The position numbers and the translations under genes were made by a program. A DNA stretch of 17,101 nucleotides from JBBSHJ01 sp038253135 (lineage in GTDB: Bacteria > Actinomycetota > Actinomycetes > Mycobacteriales > QHCD01): NCBI GenBank assembly GCA_038253135.1, contig JBBSHJ010000070.1, positions 1 through 17,101 on the forward strand, given 5' to 3'. Below are positions 6,969 through 14,950 of the stretch, piece after piece. Within the stretch, counting starts at the first letter, position 1. Each line of letters opens with the position of its first letter. The notes below the pieces were generated by a model. That model did no database searches and had not been told where the DNA came from. It worked only from the letters and a program-made list of their open reading frames with translations.

Positions 6969-7841
6969 TCAGGCGGGCCGCCGTACGGTGCGGTCGGTCG
7001 GGAACGGCTTGGTGGTCACGGCGCGCGGCGGCAGCCCGATCGACGCCAGCGCCTTCGCCTGCCGGTCCGGCGCGTTGCCGAGGCCGGCGAGCGTCTTGAC
7101 ATACTTCTCGTAGTCGGCCGGGCTCACCGCTCGCAGCTCGAAGTTCATCATCGAGTGGTAGGTGCCGCACAGTTCGGCGCAGCGGCCGACGAAGGCACCC
7201 TCCCGCGTGATGGTGAACTGGAACGAGTTGTTCACGCCGGGGATGACGTCGCGCTTGAACAGCATCTCCGGCACCCAGAAGCTGTGAATCACGTCGTCGG
7301 AGTGCTCTTCGATGCGCACCACCTTGTGGGTGGGAAGGACCAGCACCGGGATCGTCGAGGAGTTACCCACGGTGCTGGCGACCTGCTGCGGCGTCTGCGC
7401 GGACACGCCGTCGTAGTCGAACTCCCAGTTCCACTGGAAGGCGACCGCCGTGACCGTGATGTCGGGCTTCTTCGAGTCGTCGTTGACGTAGTTCTGCGTC
7501 ACCGCGGTGAAGTAGAAGAGAACGATGACGGCGATCAACGGGATGCCGGTGTAGATGACCTCGAGGCCGTGGTGGTATTTCGTCTGCCGCGGGATCTCCT
7601 CGCTCTTCTTGCGGTGGAACGTCACGGTCCAGAAGATCAGGCCCCACACGATGACGCCGACCGCCAGCGCGGCGATGCAGGCCGCCATCCACAGGTGCAG
7701 CATCCGATGCGCCTGCAGCGTGATGCCGCGGGGCCACCCGAATCGGGGCAGGTCGCTCCACGAGCAACCAGTCGCGAACAACGCGACGAGGGCGCCCATG
7801 GCGCTGAGCCTGACGACGCGGCTGCACCGATAGCGACGCAC
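6969..7841 (-). CDS. ctaC: Cytochrome c oxidase subunit II (CuA lipoprotein)
   Basis: Accepts electrons from QcrC through the binuclear CuA centre and passes them to heme a of subunit I. The 290 residues start with a lipoprotein signal (LFATGC, lipid-modified C26). Helices lie near 48-72 and 93-115, and an outward cupredoxin domain follows. CuA ligands are H186, C221, E223 (backbone), C225, H229 and M232, in DVIHSFWVPE and CAELCGTYHSMM. QWNWEF (136-141) is the conserved aromatic electron-entry patch. The GTG start has AGGAGG about 11 bases upstream; ATG at residue 15 would leave too short a signal. It lacks the long insert before the cupredoxin core that I recall in mycobacterial CtaC (about 363 residues). 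ctaF follows it. Subunit I (ctaD) is not in this window. Confidence 0.95.
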   Translation of the reverse strand: MRRYRCSRVVRLSAMGALVALFATGCSWSDLPRFGWPRGITLQAHRMLHLWMAACIAALAVGVIVWGLIFWTVTFHRKKSEEIPRQTKYHHGLEVIYTGIPLIAVIVLFYFTAVTQNYVNDDSKKPDITVTAVAFQWNWEFDYDGVSAQTPQQVASTVGNSSTIPVLVLPTHKVVRIEEHSDDVIHSFWVPEMLFKRDVIPGVNNSFQFTITREGAFVGRCAELCGTYHSMMNFELRAVSPADYEKYVKTLAGLGNAPDRQAKALASIGLPPRAVTTKPFPTDRTVRRPA

Positions 7842-8159
7842 GCTCCGCTGTCCTCCTCATCGGCACATCCGCCGTCGATACCTGCCGCCGACTGCTGCCG
7901 ACCGCCACCGAATTCCGCCGACCGGGCCTTACCCGACGACTGCGAAGACTACTCGACCCTCGCCCTACCGCCGTGGCGGGGTCGGGCCGGACGCGCCGGA
8001 AAGCGCGGCTCGTCCCGCGGGACAAGAGTCAACGCGAGAGGCCGCACGTCGAGCCGGGGCCGGCATGCGACCATCGAGGCGGCGCCGCAGCCGGCCTGGT
8101 TGACTGCGCGTTGAGGCCCGCTCCGGGCGCCGTCCGACGAAGGGGATGTGAGCGACGCA
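7842..8159. other. Divergent intergenic region, ctaC / asnB
   Basis: About 318 bases without a gene. I see a -35-like TTGACT on the minus strand at 8032-8027 and another on the plus strand at 8100-8105, but neither has a convincing -10 at 16-18 bases. Frames crossing the region are arginine-rich and look like shadows. It must hold both promoters, whose exact places I cannot give. Confidence 0.5.
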
Positions 8160-10058
8160 GTGTGCGGGATCCTGGGCTTTCTGAGCCGGCACGGACAGGC
8201 AGCGGCGAGCAAGGACGACCTCGAGGCGGCCCTGGACCTGATGCGGCACCGGGGGCCGGACGAGGCCGGGGTGTGGAGCGACGACGATGCGGTCCTGGGC
8301 TTCCGGCGGCTGTCCATCGTCGACCTCGAGCACAGCCACCAGCCGCTGCCGTACGACGGCGGGCGCTACCAGCTGCTCTTCAACGGCGAGATCTACAACT
8401 ATCTCGAGCTGCGGCAGCGGCTGATCGACGAGCACGGCGCGACCTTCGCGACCGAGGGCGACGGGGAGGTGATCGTCGCGGCGTACAAGCACCTGGGCGC
8501 CGATTGCGTGCGCGAGCTGCGCGGGATGTTCGCCTTCGTGATCTGGGACGTCGAGCGCCGCCAGGCCTTCGGAGCGCGGGACTGGTTCGGCATCAAGCCA
8601 TTATTCTCCGTCTCGAACGAGCGCGGCCTTTACCTCTCGTCGGAGAAGAAGTCGCTGTTGGCGTTCGTGCCGGAGCCGCCCGGCGGGCGGGTCGACACCA
8701 CGTCGCTGCAGCACTACCTGACGCTGCAATACGTGCCCGAGCCGGCGACGCTGCACACCGGTGTGCGCCGGATCGAGAGCGGTACGTCGTTCACCTGGGC
8801 GCCGGATCGCGGCCTTGAGACCAGCCGCTATTTCCGGCCGAGCTTCCCGATCACCCCGATCGACGACGAGACGGCCCGCTACGAGGAGATCCGCGAGGTC
8901 CTCGACGATTCGGTCCGCGTACACATGCGTGCCGACGTCACGGTGGGGTCGTTCCTGTCCGGCGGCATCGACTCGACCGCGATCGCCGCGATCGCCCGCA
9001 CCTACAACCCGAAGCTGCTGACCTTCTCGGTCGGGTTCGAGCGCGCCGGCTACAGCGAGATCGACGTTGCTGCCGAGTCGGCGCGGGCGCTCGGCGTGCA
9101 GCACATCACAACCGTCGTGACGCCGCAGGAATTCGCCGACGCCGTACCCCTGATCGTCTGGTACCTCGACGACCCGGTCGCCGATCCGGCGCTGGTGCCG
9201 TTGTATTTCGTCGCACGCGAGGCCCGCAAGCACGTCAAGGTCGTGCTCTCCGGCGAGGGGGCGGACGAGCTCTTCGGCGGCTACAACATCTACCGCGAGC
9301 CGATCTCGCTGCGCGCCTTCACGCCGCTCCCCCGACGGGTGCGGCGGGCGTTGCACGCGATCTCCGGCGCGCTGCCCGACGGGATGCGGGGCAAGGACCT
9401 GCTGCGCCGCGGCTCGCTGGCGATCGAGGATCGGTACTACGGCAACGCCCGGATCTTCCGCAGCGACGAGCTCGCTTTCCTGCGCACCTACGACGCCGAC
9501 GTGTCGCCCCAGGACGTGACCCGCGAGCACTACGCCGCCACCCGCGATCTCGATGACGTCACGCGGATGCAGTACGTCGACCTCTACACCTGGCTGCGCG
9601 GCGACATCCTCGTCAAGGCCGACAAGATGACGATGGCCAACTCGCTGGAGCTGCGGGTGCCCTTCCTCGACATCGAGGTCTTCAAGGTGGCATCCAGGCT
9701 GCCGGTGAGCGCGCGGGTCACGCCGGACACGACGAAGTACGCGCTCCGGCGGGCGCTGCGGGACGTCGTACCGCCGCACGTGCTCGAGCGTCGCAAGCTC
9801 GGCTTCCCGGTGCCGATCCGGCACTGGCTCAAGGAGCAGATGTTCGACTGGGCGCTCGACGTGATCGACGCGAGCGGGACCGGCAATCTGCTCGACAAGC
9901 GGGCGGTGCGGGCCATGCTCGATGCCCACCGGGCCGGACCGCTCGATTACAGCCGCAAGCTGTGGACCGTGCTGGTCTTCATGATCTGGCACGGCATCTT
10001 CGTCGAGGGCCGGATCTCGCCGGTGGTGCCGCATCCGACCTACCCGGTCGCGGTGTGA
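8160..10058 (+). CDS. asnB: Asparagine synthase (glutamine-hydrolysing)
   Basis: Makes asparagine from aspartate, ATP and glutamine-derived ammonia. The 632 residues contain a class II glutaminase domain (RHRGPDE at 29-35, NGEIYNY at 75-81) and an AsnB synthetase domain with the ATP-binding loop SGGIDS at 267-272 and LSGEGADELFGGY further on. I placed the start at GTG 8160 because it makes the catalytic cysteine residue 2 (V/M-C-G-I-L-G), which this class needs as its N-terminal nucleophile. GTG 8148 would put four residues before it. The upstream AAGGGG is too close to 8148 and too far from 8160 to decide. It matches mycobacterial AsnB along its whole length, including the place beside ctaC. 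It converges on the next gene, only 16 bases away. Confidence 0.95.
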   Translation: MCGILGFLSRHGQAAASKDDLEAALDLMRHRGPDEAGVWSDDDAVLGFRRLSIVDLEHSHQPLPYDGGRYQLLFNGEIYNYLELRQRLIDEHGATFATEGDGEVIVAAYKHLGADCVRELRGMFAFVIWDVERRQAFGARDWFGIKPLFSVSNERGLYLSSEKKSLLAFVPEPPGGRVDTTSLQHYLTLQYVPEPATLHTGVRRIESGTSFTWAPDRGLETSRYFRPSFPITPIDDETARYEEIREVLDDSVRVHMRADVTVGSFLSGGIDSTAIAAIARTYNPKLLTFSVGFERAGYSEIDVAAESARALGVQHITTVVTPQEFADAVPLIVWYLDDPVADPALVPLYFVAREARKHVKVVLSGEGADELFGGYNIYREPISLRAFTPLPRRVRRALHAISGALPDGMRGKDLLRRGSLAIEDRYYGNARIFRSDELAFLRTYDADVSPQDVTREHYAATRDLDDVTRMQYVDLYTWLRGDILVKADKMTMANSLELRVPFLDIEVFKVASRLPVSARVTPDTTKYALRRALRDVVPPHVLERRKLGFPVPIRHWLKEQMFDWALDVIDASGTGNLLDKRAVRAMLDAHRAGPLDYSRKLWTVLVFMIWHGIFVEGRISPVVPHPTYPVAV

Positions 10059-10074
10059 GCCTTCGCTCCCCCGC

Positions 10075-11247
10075 TCAGTAGCGCAGGGTGGCCCAGCTCT
10101 GCGGCGCCGTCGGCTCGCGCGCCGCGCCGGCGAGCGGCCGCCCCTCGGCGTGCAGGACCCGCAGCTCATCACTACCCCAGAGCGAGTCGAGGGAGTATCG
10201 CCCCGCGAGCTCCCGCCACGTCACCTCGCCGCCGTACAGCTCGATCAGCACGTCCAGCAGGGTGAGCGCCGTGAGCACCGGCCGGAAGGTGTCGCGGTCG
10301 CGGACGTGCACCTGTACGCCGTGCACCAGCACGCCCTCGTGCTTGCTCTGGGTGGGGGTGAAGCTGACCGGCCGGAAGGTCACGCCGGGCAGCGCGCGCT
10401 CGCCGGCCGCCGGGGCCAGCCGCGCGTCGACGTACGGCGCCCCGATCAGCTCGAACGGGCGCGTCGTCCCGCGGCCCTCGGACAGCGTCGTGCCCTCGAA
10501 CAGGCACAGGCCCGGATAGACCAGCGCCGTCTCGACCGTGGGCAGGTTCGGGGACGGGAACACCCAGGGATAACCCTCGACCCGGTCGAGGTAGGTGTCC
10601 CGCTGCCATCCCGTCAGCTCGATCACGACCAGGTCGGCGGGCTTGCCGGCCTGCGCGCGGACCGGACCGTCGTTGAAGGAGGTCGCGAGCTCGCCGAAGC
10701 TCAGGCCGTGGCGGGCCGGGATCGGTGCGCGGCCGACGAAGGTGCCCTGCCACGGTCGATCCGGCGCCGGATGCCCCTCACTGATCACGCCGCCGATCGG
10801 ATTCGGTCGGTCCAGGACGGTGATAGCGATGTCCAGCGTCGCGGCGGCGATCAGGGCGTCGTACATCGTGGAGGAGTAGGTCCAGAACCGCGCGCCGACG
10901 TCCTGGATGTCGAAGACGACGTGGTCGACATCGGCTTGGCGGATGCTGGCGATCATCCCGTCCGCGCCCCGCCGCGACTTCTCGCCGTAGGTGTCGTAGA
11001 CGGGCACGTCGGGCATCGCCGGGTCGCGCCAGGCATTACCCTCCCCCGCCTGTGCCGCGCCGGAAATCCCGTGCTCGGGTGCGAACAGCGCGCGCACGTC
11101 GCTGCCGCGCTCGCGCAGTACCGCGCCCGTCGGCCGGAAATCACGATCGACGCCGGTCATGTTGGTGATCACGCCGACGGCACCGCCACGCAGGGTGGCG
11201 GTGCCGTCGGCGATCTGGTCGATGCCGGTGGCGACGGGCGGCCTCAC
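10075..11247 (-). CDS. namZ: NamZ-family exo-beta-N-acetylmuramidase (DUF1343)
   Basis: DUF1343 / glycoside hydrolase family 171. The characterised Bacillus member NamZ removes terminal MurNAc from non-reducing ends of peptidoglycan fragments. The 390 residues carry family motifs: GVITNMTGVD (25-34), FAPEHG (55-60) with a likely catalytic glutamate, FDIQDVGARFWTY (112-124), LDRPNPIGG (145-153), then PSPNLP and the C-terminal part. I chose GTG 11247 because it overlaps the stop of the preceding lipoprotein gene as GTGA; the open frame continues upstream, but that part is its shadow. Unlike Bacillus NamZ, no signal peptide is visible from this or an earlier start, so the protein is probably cytoplasmic and acts on imported fragments. 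Function is inferred from family; this copy is untested. Confidence 0.85.
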   Translation of the reverse strand: MRPPVATGIDQIADGTATLRGGAVGVITNMTGVDRDFRPTGAVLRERGSDVRALFAPEHGISGAAQAGEGNAWRDPAMPDVPVYDTYGEKSRRGADGMIASIRQADVDHVVFDIQDVGARFWTYSSTMYDALIAAATLDIAITVLDRPNPIGGVISEGHPAPDRPWQGTFVGRAPIPARHGLSFGELATSFNDGPVRAQAGKPADLVVIELTGWQRDTYLDRVEGYPWVFPSPNLPTVETALVYPGLCLFEGTTLSEGRGTTRPFELIGAPYVDARLAPAAGERALPGVTFRPVSFTPTQSKHEGVLVHGVQVHVRDRDTFRPVLTALTLLDVLIELYGGEVTWRELAGRYSLDSLWGSDELRVLHAEGRPLAGAAREPTAPQSWATLRY

Positions 11248-13136
11248 GCCGGGGTCAGGGTGCCGTCGAACGTGAGCAGGGTGGTGAAGTTGTCGGCGTA
11301 GGGCGAATTGTCGTAGATCGCGTCGCCGTCGCTCGGATAACCCTTCACCGCGCTCTCCAGCGCGGCGTTGTTGCCATAGCGCTCCCACAACGGGATCACC
11401 GGCAGCAGCTCGTTGAACGCCAGGCCGGCCGTGGTCACCGACTTCTTCAGGTCATCGGGCGTGATGCCGTACGACGACGCGATAACCACCTGCTCCAGGT
11501 CGACCTTGCCCTCGACCTCGGTCGTCTGCTTCATCGGGAAGTCCATGCCCTTCTGCGACGGCCGCAGCACCGGCAGGTTGAGGTTGAACAGCGCCGAGCG
11601 GTAGGCATCGGCCGGGAACGGGTTGCTCGAGGAACCCCAACCCTGGATGGCCATCGTGAACTTGCTGGCCTTGACGTCGACCGGAACGACGGTGGACTGC
11701 TCGCCGCGCCCGACCAGCTTGATGCCGAAATTCTCCATCTGACCGACGAGATTCGACGCCGACGCCGACCAGTCGGGGTAATCCGACGGATAGAGCAGCT
11801 CGTATTTCGCCAAGGACCCGGACGGAGTGTACCAACTCGACCCCCGCTTGGACCACCCGGCCGCCTTGAACTTCTTGGCCGCCGCGTCGACGTCGAACGG
11901 ATACTTCATCAGCTTCTTGAGCCCGGCGGCACTCATGTACTGCTTGGCCAACGTGTCGGAGATCCCGGCGTAAAGGTTGATCTCCTTGCCGGAGTCGCCG
12001 AGCGCGACCTTGCCGCTCTGCGTGTGATCGAAGGCCTGACACAGCGCCTGCCGCGCCCGCTTGTCGCCGAATTCCTTGACCTTGTCGTAATTGAAGAAGA
12101 TCGCCGGGCCCGAATAGATCGGCGGCCGGAGAATCCTCAATCCGGCCTTCTTGACCTGCGACTCGACTGCGACGGTCAGCGCGCCGGTGTTGTAGTAGAC
12201 CTGCTTCTGCAGGATGACCGGGATGATCGTCGTGAAATCCGACGAGCCCAGGCAGATCACGCTGTCCCATTTCACGGTGTTGGCGAAATAGCAGTTGGCG
12301 TTCTTCTTCAGGGTGAGCTGGGTCGTCGACACCGTCGACTTGTCGAGGGTGTACGGGCCGCTGCCGACGACGTCGCCCGGCGGGTTGAAGGCGGACAGCT
12401 TCTTGTTCAGCGCCACCACGGCCTTGTCGGCCTGGTCCTTCTTCGCCTTGGCCAGCGGCTCGGCCTGCTTGCTGAACGTGCCGTAGACGGACTCCGGCAC
12501 GATCCGCTCCCGCAGGATGTAGTACTGCGCGATCGGCGCCGCCTTCGGGATGTGGAAGGTGACCGTCATGGCGTCGGTCATCTCGACCGAATCGATATAG
12601 TCGTACGCCGGGCTGCGGACGACGTACTTGCACATCCAGGTCGCGTAGACGTCCTTCGCCGTGATCGGCTTGCCGTCGTTCCATTTCTGGCCCAGCCGCA
12701 CCTTGTAGGTGAAGGTCTTGCCGTCGGCGGACAGCTTCGACGACGGGTCGGCGAGGAAGAAGACGTACTTCTGGTCCTTCCACATGTACATCGCCCCGGG
12801 CAGGACGATGTAGTCATAGAGGTAGCCGATCGCCTGCGGGATGGAGTTCAGGATTCCGGAAAGCGTGTTGTAGTTGCCGGCCGGCGGGGCCGAATACGGA
12901 TACCAGGCCCGGAAGACGGCATTGCCCGACGATCCGCCGCCGTTGTTGTTGCCGCCGCCCCCGCCGCCCCCGACGCTGCTGCCGCTCGGGTTCTTGTTGC
13001 CGCCGCCCCCGCCGTTCGACGCCTTGTGTCGGCTGCACGCCGCTACGGCAGCCGAGACGCCGGCGACGCCGAGCATTTGCAAGCCCCGGCGCCGGGAGAA
13101 GACCTGATGGGATTGGGTTCCGGGTCCAGATGTCAT
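11244..13136 (-). CDS. ABC transporter solute-binding lipoprotein, family 5
   Basis: A 630-residue binding protein of the oligopeptide/dipeptide (SBP family 5) type. SRRRGLQMLGVAGVSAAVAAC (14-34) combines a twin-arginine motif with a lipobox, so it is a Tat-exported lipoprotein anchored at C34. A flexible Gly/Asn/Ser linker (41-72) leads to the binding domain, with WNDGKPITAKDV (152-163) as family signature and further matches such as VVGSGPYTL. No permease or ATPase gene is in the window, so it must share a transporter or depend on genes elsewhere. Its stop overlaps the namZ start by four bases, which suggests the ligand is a cell-wall muropeptide; that is inference, and ordinary peptides remain possible. 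ATG 13136 follows a GATAAT element at leaderless distance. Confidence 0.9.
   Translation of the reverse strand: MTSGPGTQSHQVFSRRRGLQMLGVAGVSAAVAACSRHKASNGGGGGNKNPSGSSVGGGGGGGNNNGGGSSGNAVFRAWYPYSAPPAGNYNTLSGILNSIPQAIGYLYDYIVLPGAMYMWKDQKYVFFLADPSSKLSADGKTFTYKVRLGQKWNDGKPITAKDVYATWMCKYVVRSPAYDYIDSVEMTDAMTVTFHIPKAAPIAQYYILRERIVPESVYGTFSKQAEPLAKAKKDQADKAVVALNKKLSAFNPPGDVVGSGPYTLDKSTVSTTQLTLKKNANCYFANTVKWDSVICLGSSDFTTIIPVILQKQVYYNTGALTVAVESQVKKAGLRILRPPIYSGPAIFFNYDKVKEFGDKRARQALCQAFDHTQSGKVALGDSGKEINLYAGISDTLAKQYMSAAGLKKLMKYPFDVDAAAKKFKAAGWSKRGSSWYTPSGSLAKYELLYPSDYPDWSASASNLVGQMENFGIKLVGRGEQSTVVPVDVKASKFTMAIQGWGSSSNPFPADAYRSALFNLNLPVLRPSQKGMDFPMKQTTEVEGKVDLEQVVIASSYGITPDDLKKSVTTAGLAFNELLPVIPLWERYGNNAALESAVKGYPSDGDAIYDNSPYADNFTTLLTFDGTLTPA
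12921..13016 (-). repeat. Low-complexity Gly/Asn/Ser linker-coding stretch
   Basis: This stretch codes for residues 41-72 of the solute-binding lipoprotein, almost only G, N and S. The DNA is a run of CCG/GCC-type triplets on the plus strand with short repeated blocks. It probably keeps the binding domain away from the membrane and is likely to vary in length between strains by slippage. Confidence 0.7.
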
Positions 13137-13142
13137 CGGGTC

Positions 13143-13148
13143 ATTATC
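13143..13148 (-). promoter_or_regulatory. -10 element of the solute-binding protein/namZ operon
   Basis: On the minus strand GATAAT, five of six bases of the consensus, ends six bases before the ATG at 13136, so the transcript probably begins at the start codon. There is no Shine-Dalgarno sequence. The -35 region (TTCCGC, 13171-13166) is weak. This separates the operon from adenosine kinase, which ends 82 bases upstream. Confidence 0.55.
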
Positions 13149-13218
13149 TTTCGGGAGTGGGCCGAGCGGAAGGCGACGCGCATGCCCGTGGCCGTGTTGT
13201 GACCAGATCTCGTCTGGC

Positions 13219-14211
13219 TCAGCGAAGGAAGGGCTCGACCTCGGCCGCCGACGCGTCGCCGTAGGACTCGGCGAGCCGGCGCAGGAAGCTCAGCGGCTCG
13301 ACGGCGTACTCCTGGGTGCCGACCGTCTCGATGACGTAGGTCGCGACGAGGCTGCCGACCTCGGCGCAGCGCTGCAGGCCGAGGCCCCAGCTCGACGCGG
13401 CGAAGAAGCCGGCGCGGAACCCGTCGCCGACGCCGGTCGGGTCGTGCTTGGCCAGCTCGATGGCCACCGGGACGTGGATCGGATCCATGTCGCGGCCGGT
13501 GATGGACACACCGTTGCTGCCCAGCGTCGTCACCCGGATCCCGACCTGCGCCAGGATGTCCGCGTCGGACAGGCCGGTCTTGCTCTCCAGGAGCTTGTGC
13601 TCGTACTCGTTGGTGAAGAGGTACGCCGCGCCTTCGATCAGGTTGCGGACGTCGGCGCCGGGCATCCGCGCGAGCTGCTGGGACGGGTCGGCGGCGAAGG
13701 CGTAGCCCCGCTCCCGGCACTCGGCGGAGTGCCGCAGCATCGCGTCAGGGTCATTGGCGCACACCAGCACGACGTCGAACCCGCCGACGCGGTCGGCGAT
13801 CGGGGCGAGGGCGATCTCGCGGGACTCGGCCATCGCGCCGGTGTAGAAGGACGCGATCTGGCACATCTCATCATCAGTGGTGCAGACGAACCGTGCGGTG
13901 TGGGCTGTCGCGCTGATCCGCACCGAGTCGCAATCGGCGCCGGCCTTCTCCAGCCAGGTGCGGTACTCCTCGAAGTCGGCACCGGCCGAGCCCACCAGGA
14001 CCGAGCGGACCCCGAGCTGGCCCATGCCGAAGCTGATGTTCGCCGCGATCCCGCCGCGCCGGATCACGAGCTCATCGACGAGGAACGAGAGCGAGACGTG
14101 CGCGAGCTGCTCGGCGACCAGCTGCTCGGCGAATCGACCCGGGAAGTGCATGAGATGATCGGTGGCAATCGACCCGGTGACCGCGATCGATCCGCTGGAG
14201 CTACGCGCCAT
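13219..14211 (-). CDS. adoK: Adenosine kinase, PfkB family
   Basis: Phosphorylates adenosine to AMP for purine salvage. The 330 residues follow mycobacterial AdoK (Rv2202c) closely: GSIAVTGSIATDHLMHFPGR (7-26), LSFLVDELVIRRGGIAANIS (41-60), AADPSQQLAR (173-182), YLFTNEYE (197-204) and the PfkB signature DPTGVGDGF (257-265) with catalytic base D263. AdoK usually reads GDAF; the glycine here is a mild variant. Actinobacterial AdoK resembles ribokinases more than eukaryotic adenosine kinases, so activity on other nucleosides or sugars cannot be excluded. The ATG has AAGGA about 10 bases upstream. A strong hairpin (14313-14350) separates it from the upstream hesB-like gene, so it probably has its own promoter. 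It is flanked by the same neighbour types as in M. tuberculosis. Confidence 0.92.
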   Translation of the reverse strand: MARSSSGSIAVTGSIATDHLMHFPGRFAEQLVAEQLAHVSLSFLVDELVIRRGGIAANISFGMGQLGVRSVLVGSAGADFEEYRTWLEKAGADCDSVRISATAHTARFVCTTDDEMCQIASFYTGAMAESREIALAPIADRVGGFDVVLVCANDPDAMLRHSAECRERGYAFAADPSQQLARMPGADVRNLIEGAAYLFTNEYEHKLLESKTGLSDADILAQVGIRVTTLGSNGVSITGRDMDPIHVPVAIELAKHDPTGVGDGFRAGFFAASSWGLGLQRCAEVGSLVATYVIETVGTQEYAVEPLSFLRRLAESYGDASAAEVEPFLR

Positions 14212-14312
14212 GGGCCGGCCGTCCTTCGTCGTCGTCTGCCTGCTTCGTCAGCGCGGCCAAGGCTACCCGTCGTGATCGGGCCGGCTGACGAGAGCGGCCG
14301 CGGCCGAACGCA

Positions 14313-14350
14313 ACCGACCCGCCGGACGACGGACCGTCGGGCGGGTCGGT
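14313..14350 (-). terminator. Terminator after the hesB-like gene
   Basis: ACCGACCCGCC (14313-14323) pairs perfectly over 11 bases with GGCGGGTCGGT (14340-14350), and an inner stem, CGACG/CGTCG, sits in the loop. On the minus strand it lies 22 bases past the hesB-like stop and is followed by TTGCG. It separates that gene from adenosine kinase. Confidence 0.75.
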
Positions 14351-14360
14351 AAAGCGCTTT
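14351..14360. promoter_or_regulatory. Palindrome AAAGCGCTTT
   Basis: A perfect 10-base palindrome directly beside the terminator hairpin, between the hesB-like stop and adenosine kinase. Its CG-centred form resembles LacI-family operators. It is AT-richer than its surroundings. It could equally supply the A-tract on one side and T-tract on the other of the neighbouring hairpin. Confidence 0.3.
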
Positions 14361-14372
14361 GGCTCGAGGGCG

Positions 14373-14732
14373 TCAGTGGAAGCTGTCTCCGCAGGCGCAG
14401 GATCCGCTGGCGTTGGGGTTGTCGATCGTGAAGCCCTGCTTCTCGATGGTGTCGACGAAGTCGATCGTCGCGCCGCCGAGGTAAGGGGCGCTCATCCGGT
14501 CGACGACGAGCTCGACGCCGTTGAAGCCCGTGACCACGTCACCGTCGAGCGAGCGCTCGTCGAAGAACAGCTGATACCGAAGGCCGGAGCAACCGCCGGG
14601 CTGCACGGCGATGCGCAGTCGGAGGTCGTCGCGACCTTCCTGCTCGAGTAGCGCCTTGACCTTGCTGGCGGCCTCATCTGTGAGGACCGTCGTGGTGGCG
14701 GGCGTCTGGGTGTGTTCGGTCGTCTGCGTCAC
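14373..14732 (-). CDS. HesB/IscA/ErpA-type iron-sulfur insertion protein
   Basis: A-type carrier that receives Fe-S clusters and passes them to target proteins. The 119 residues have the three ligand cysteines of the family: C48 in AVQPGGCSGLRY, and C112 and C114 in the C-terminal GSCACGDSF. FVDTIEKQGFTIDNPNA (92-108) is also typical, and the whole protein is close to M. tuberculosis Rv2204c. I chose GTG 14732 because GGGAGAG lies just upstream and the length then fits; an ORF extends 77 codons further, but that part has no family similarity. Possible clients nearby include the Rieske protein QcrA, though this is only proximity. The exact symbol (erpA or iscA) cannot be decided from sequence. 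A terminator follows at 14313-14350. Confidence 0.94.
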   Translation of the reverse strand: MTQTTEHTQTPATTTVLTDEAASKVKALLEQEGRDDLRLRIAVQPGGCSGLRYQLFFDERSLDGDVVTGFNGVELVVDRMSAPYLGGATIDFVDTIEKQGFTIDNPNASGSCACGDSFH

Positions 14733-14866
14733 GCTGACTCTCCCTGTGTGGCCGTCTGTCGTCCGGTTTACGGCAACGCCGCAGCGCCGCGATACCTTCC
14801 TGCTCCGGTCATCGTACGTCGCGCGTCCGACAGGCGACGTTCCTGCCGCCACCTGGACCGGCGAAA

Positions 14867-14886
14867 CCCGGGCCTGTGCGCCCGGG
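14867..14886 (-). terminator. Probable terminator after glycerate kinase
   Basis: CCCGGGC (14867-14873) pairs with GCCCGGG (14880-14886) around a six-base loop. On the minus strand it is followed by TTTCG, and it lies about 64 bases past the glycerate kinase stop. It would separate that gene from the hesB-like gene, whose start is 134 bases further on. Confidence 0.5.
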
Positions 14887-14950
14887 GACAGCCTGATCGA
14901 CGACCACTGCCGGTCTGGACGGTCGGGCGGCGCGGCCACGCCCGTCGCGG

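Noticed and set aside
8601..10172. A 523-residue open frame antisense to asnB
   Set aside because: Shadow of asnB on the opposite strand; asnB has complete catalytic motifs in its own frame.
11248..11388. Upstream extension of NamZ to 437 residues
   Set aside because: It overlaps the conserved end of the solute-binding protein gene in another frame; the GTGA overlap gives a better start.
13203..13217. Small hairpin CCAGA/TCTGG just after adenosine kinase
   Set aside because: Only five base pairs and no T-run; too weak to call a terminator.
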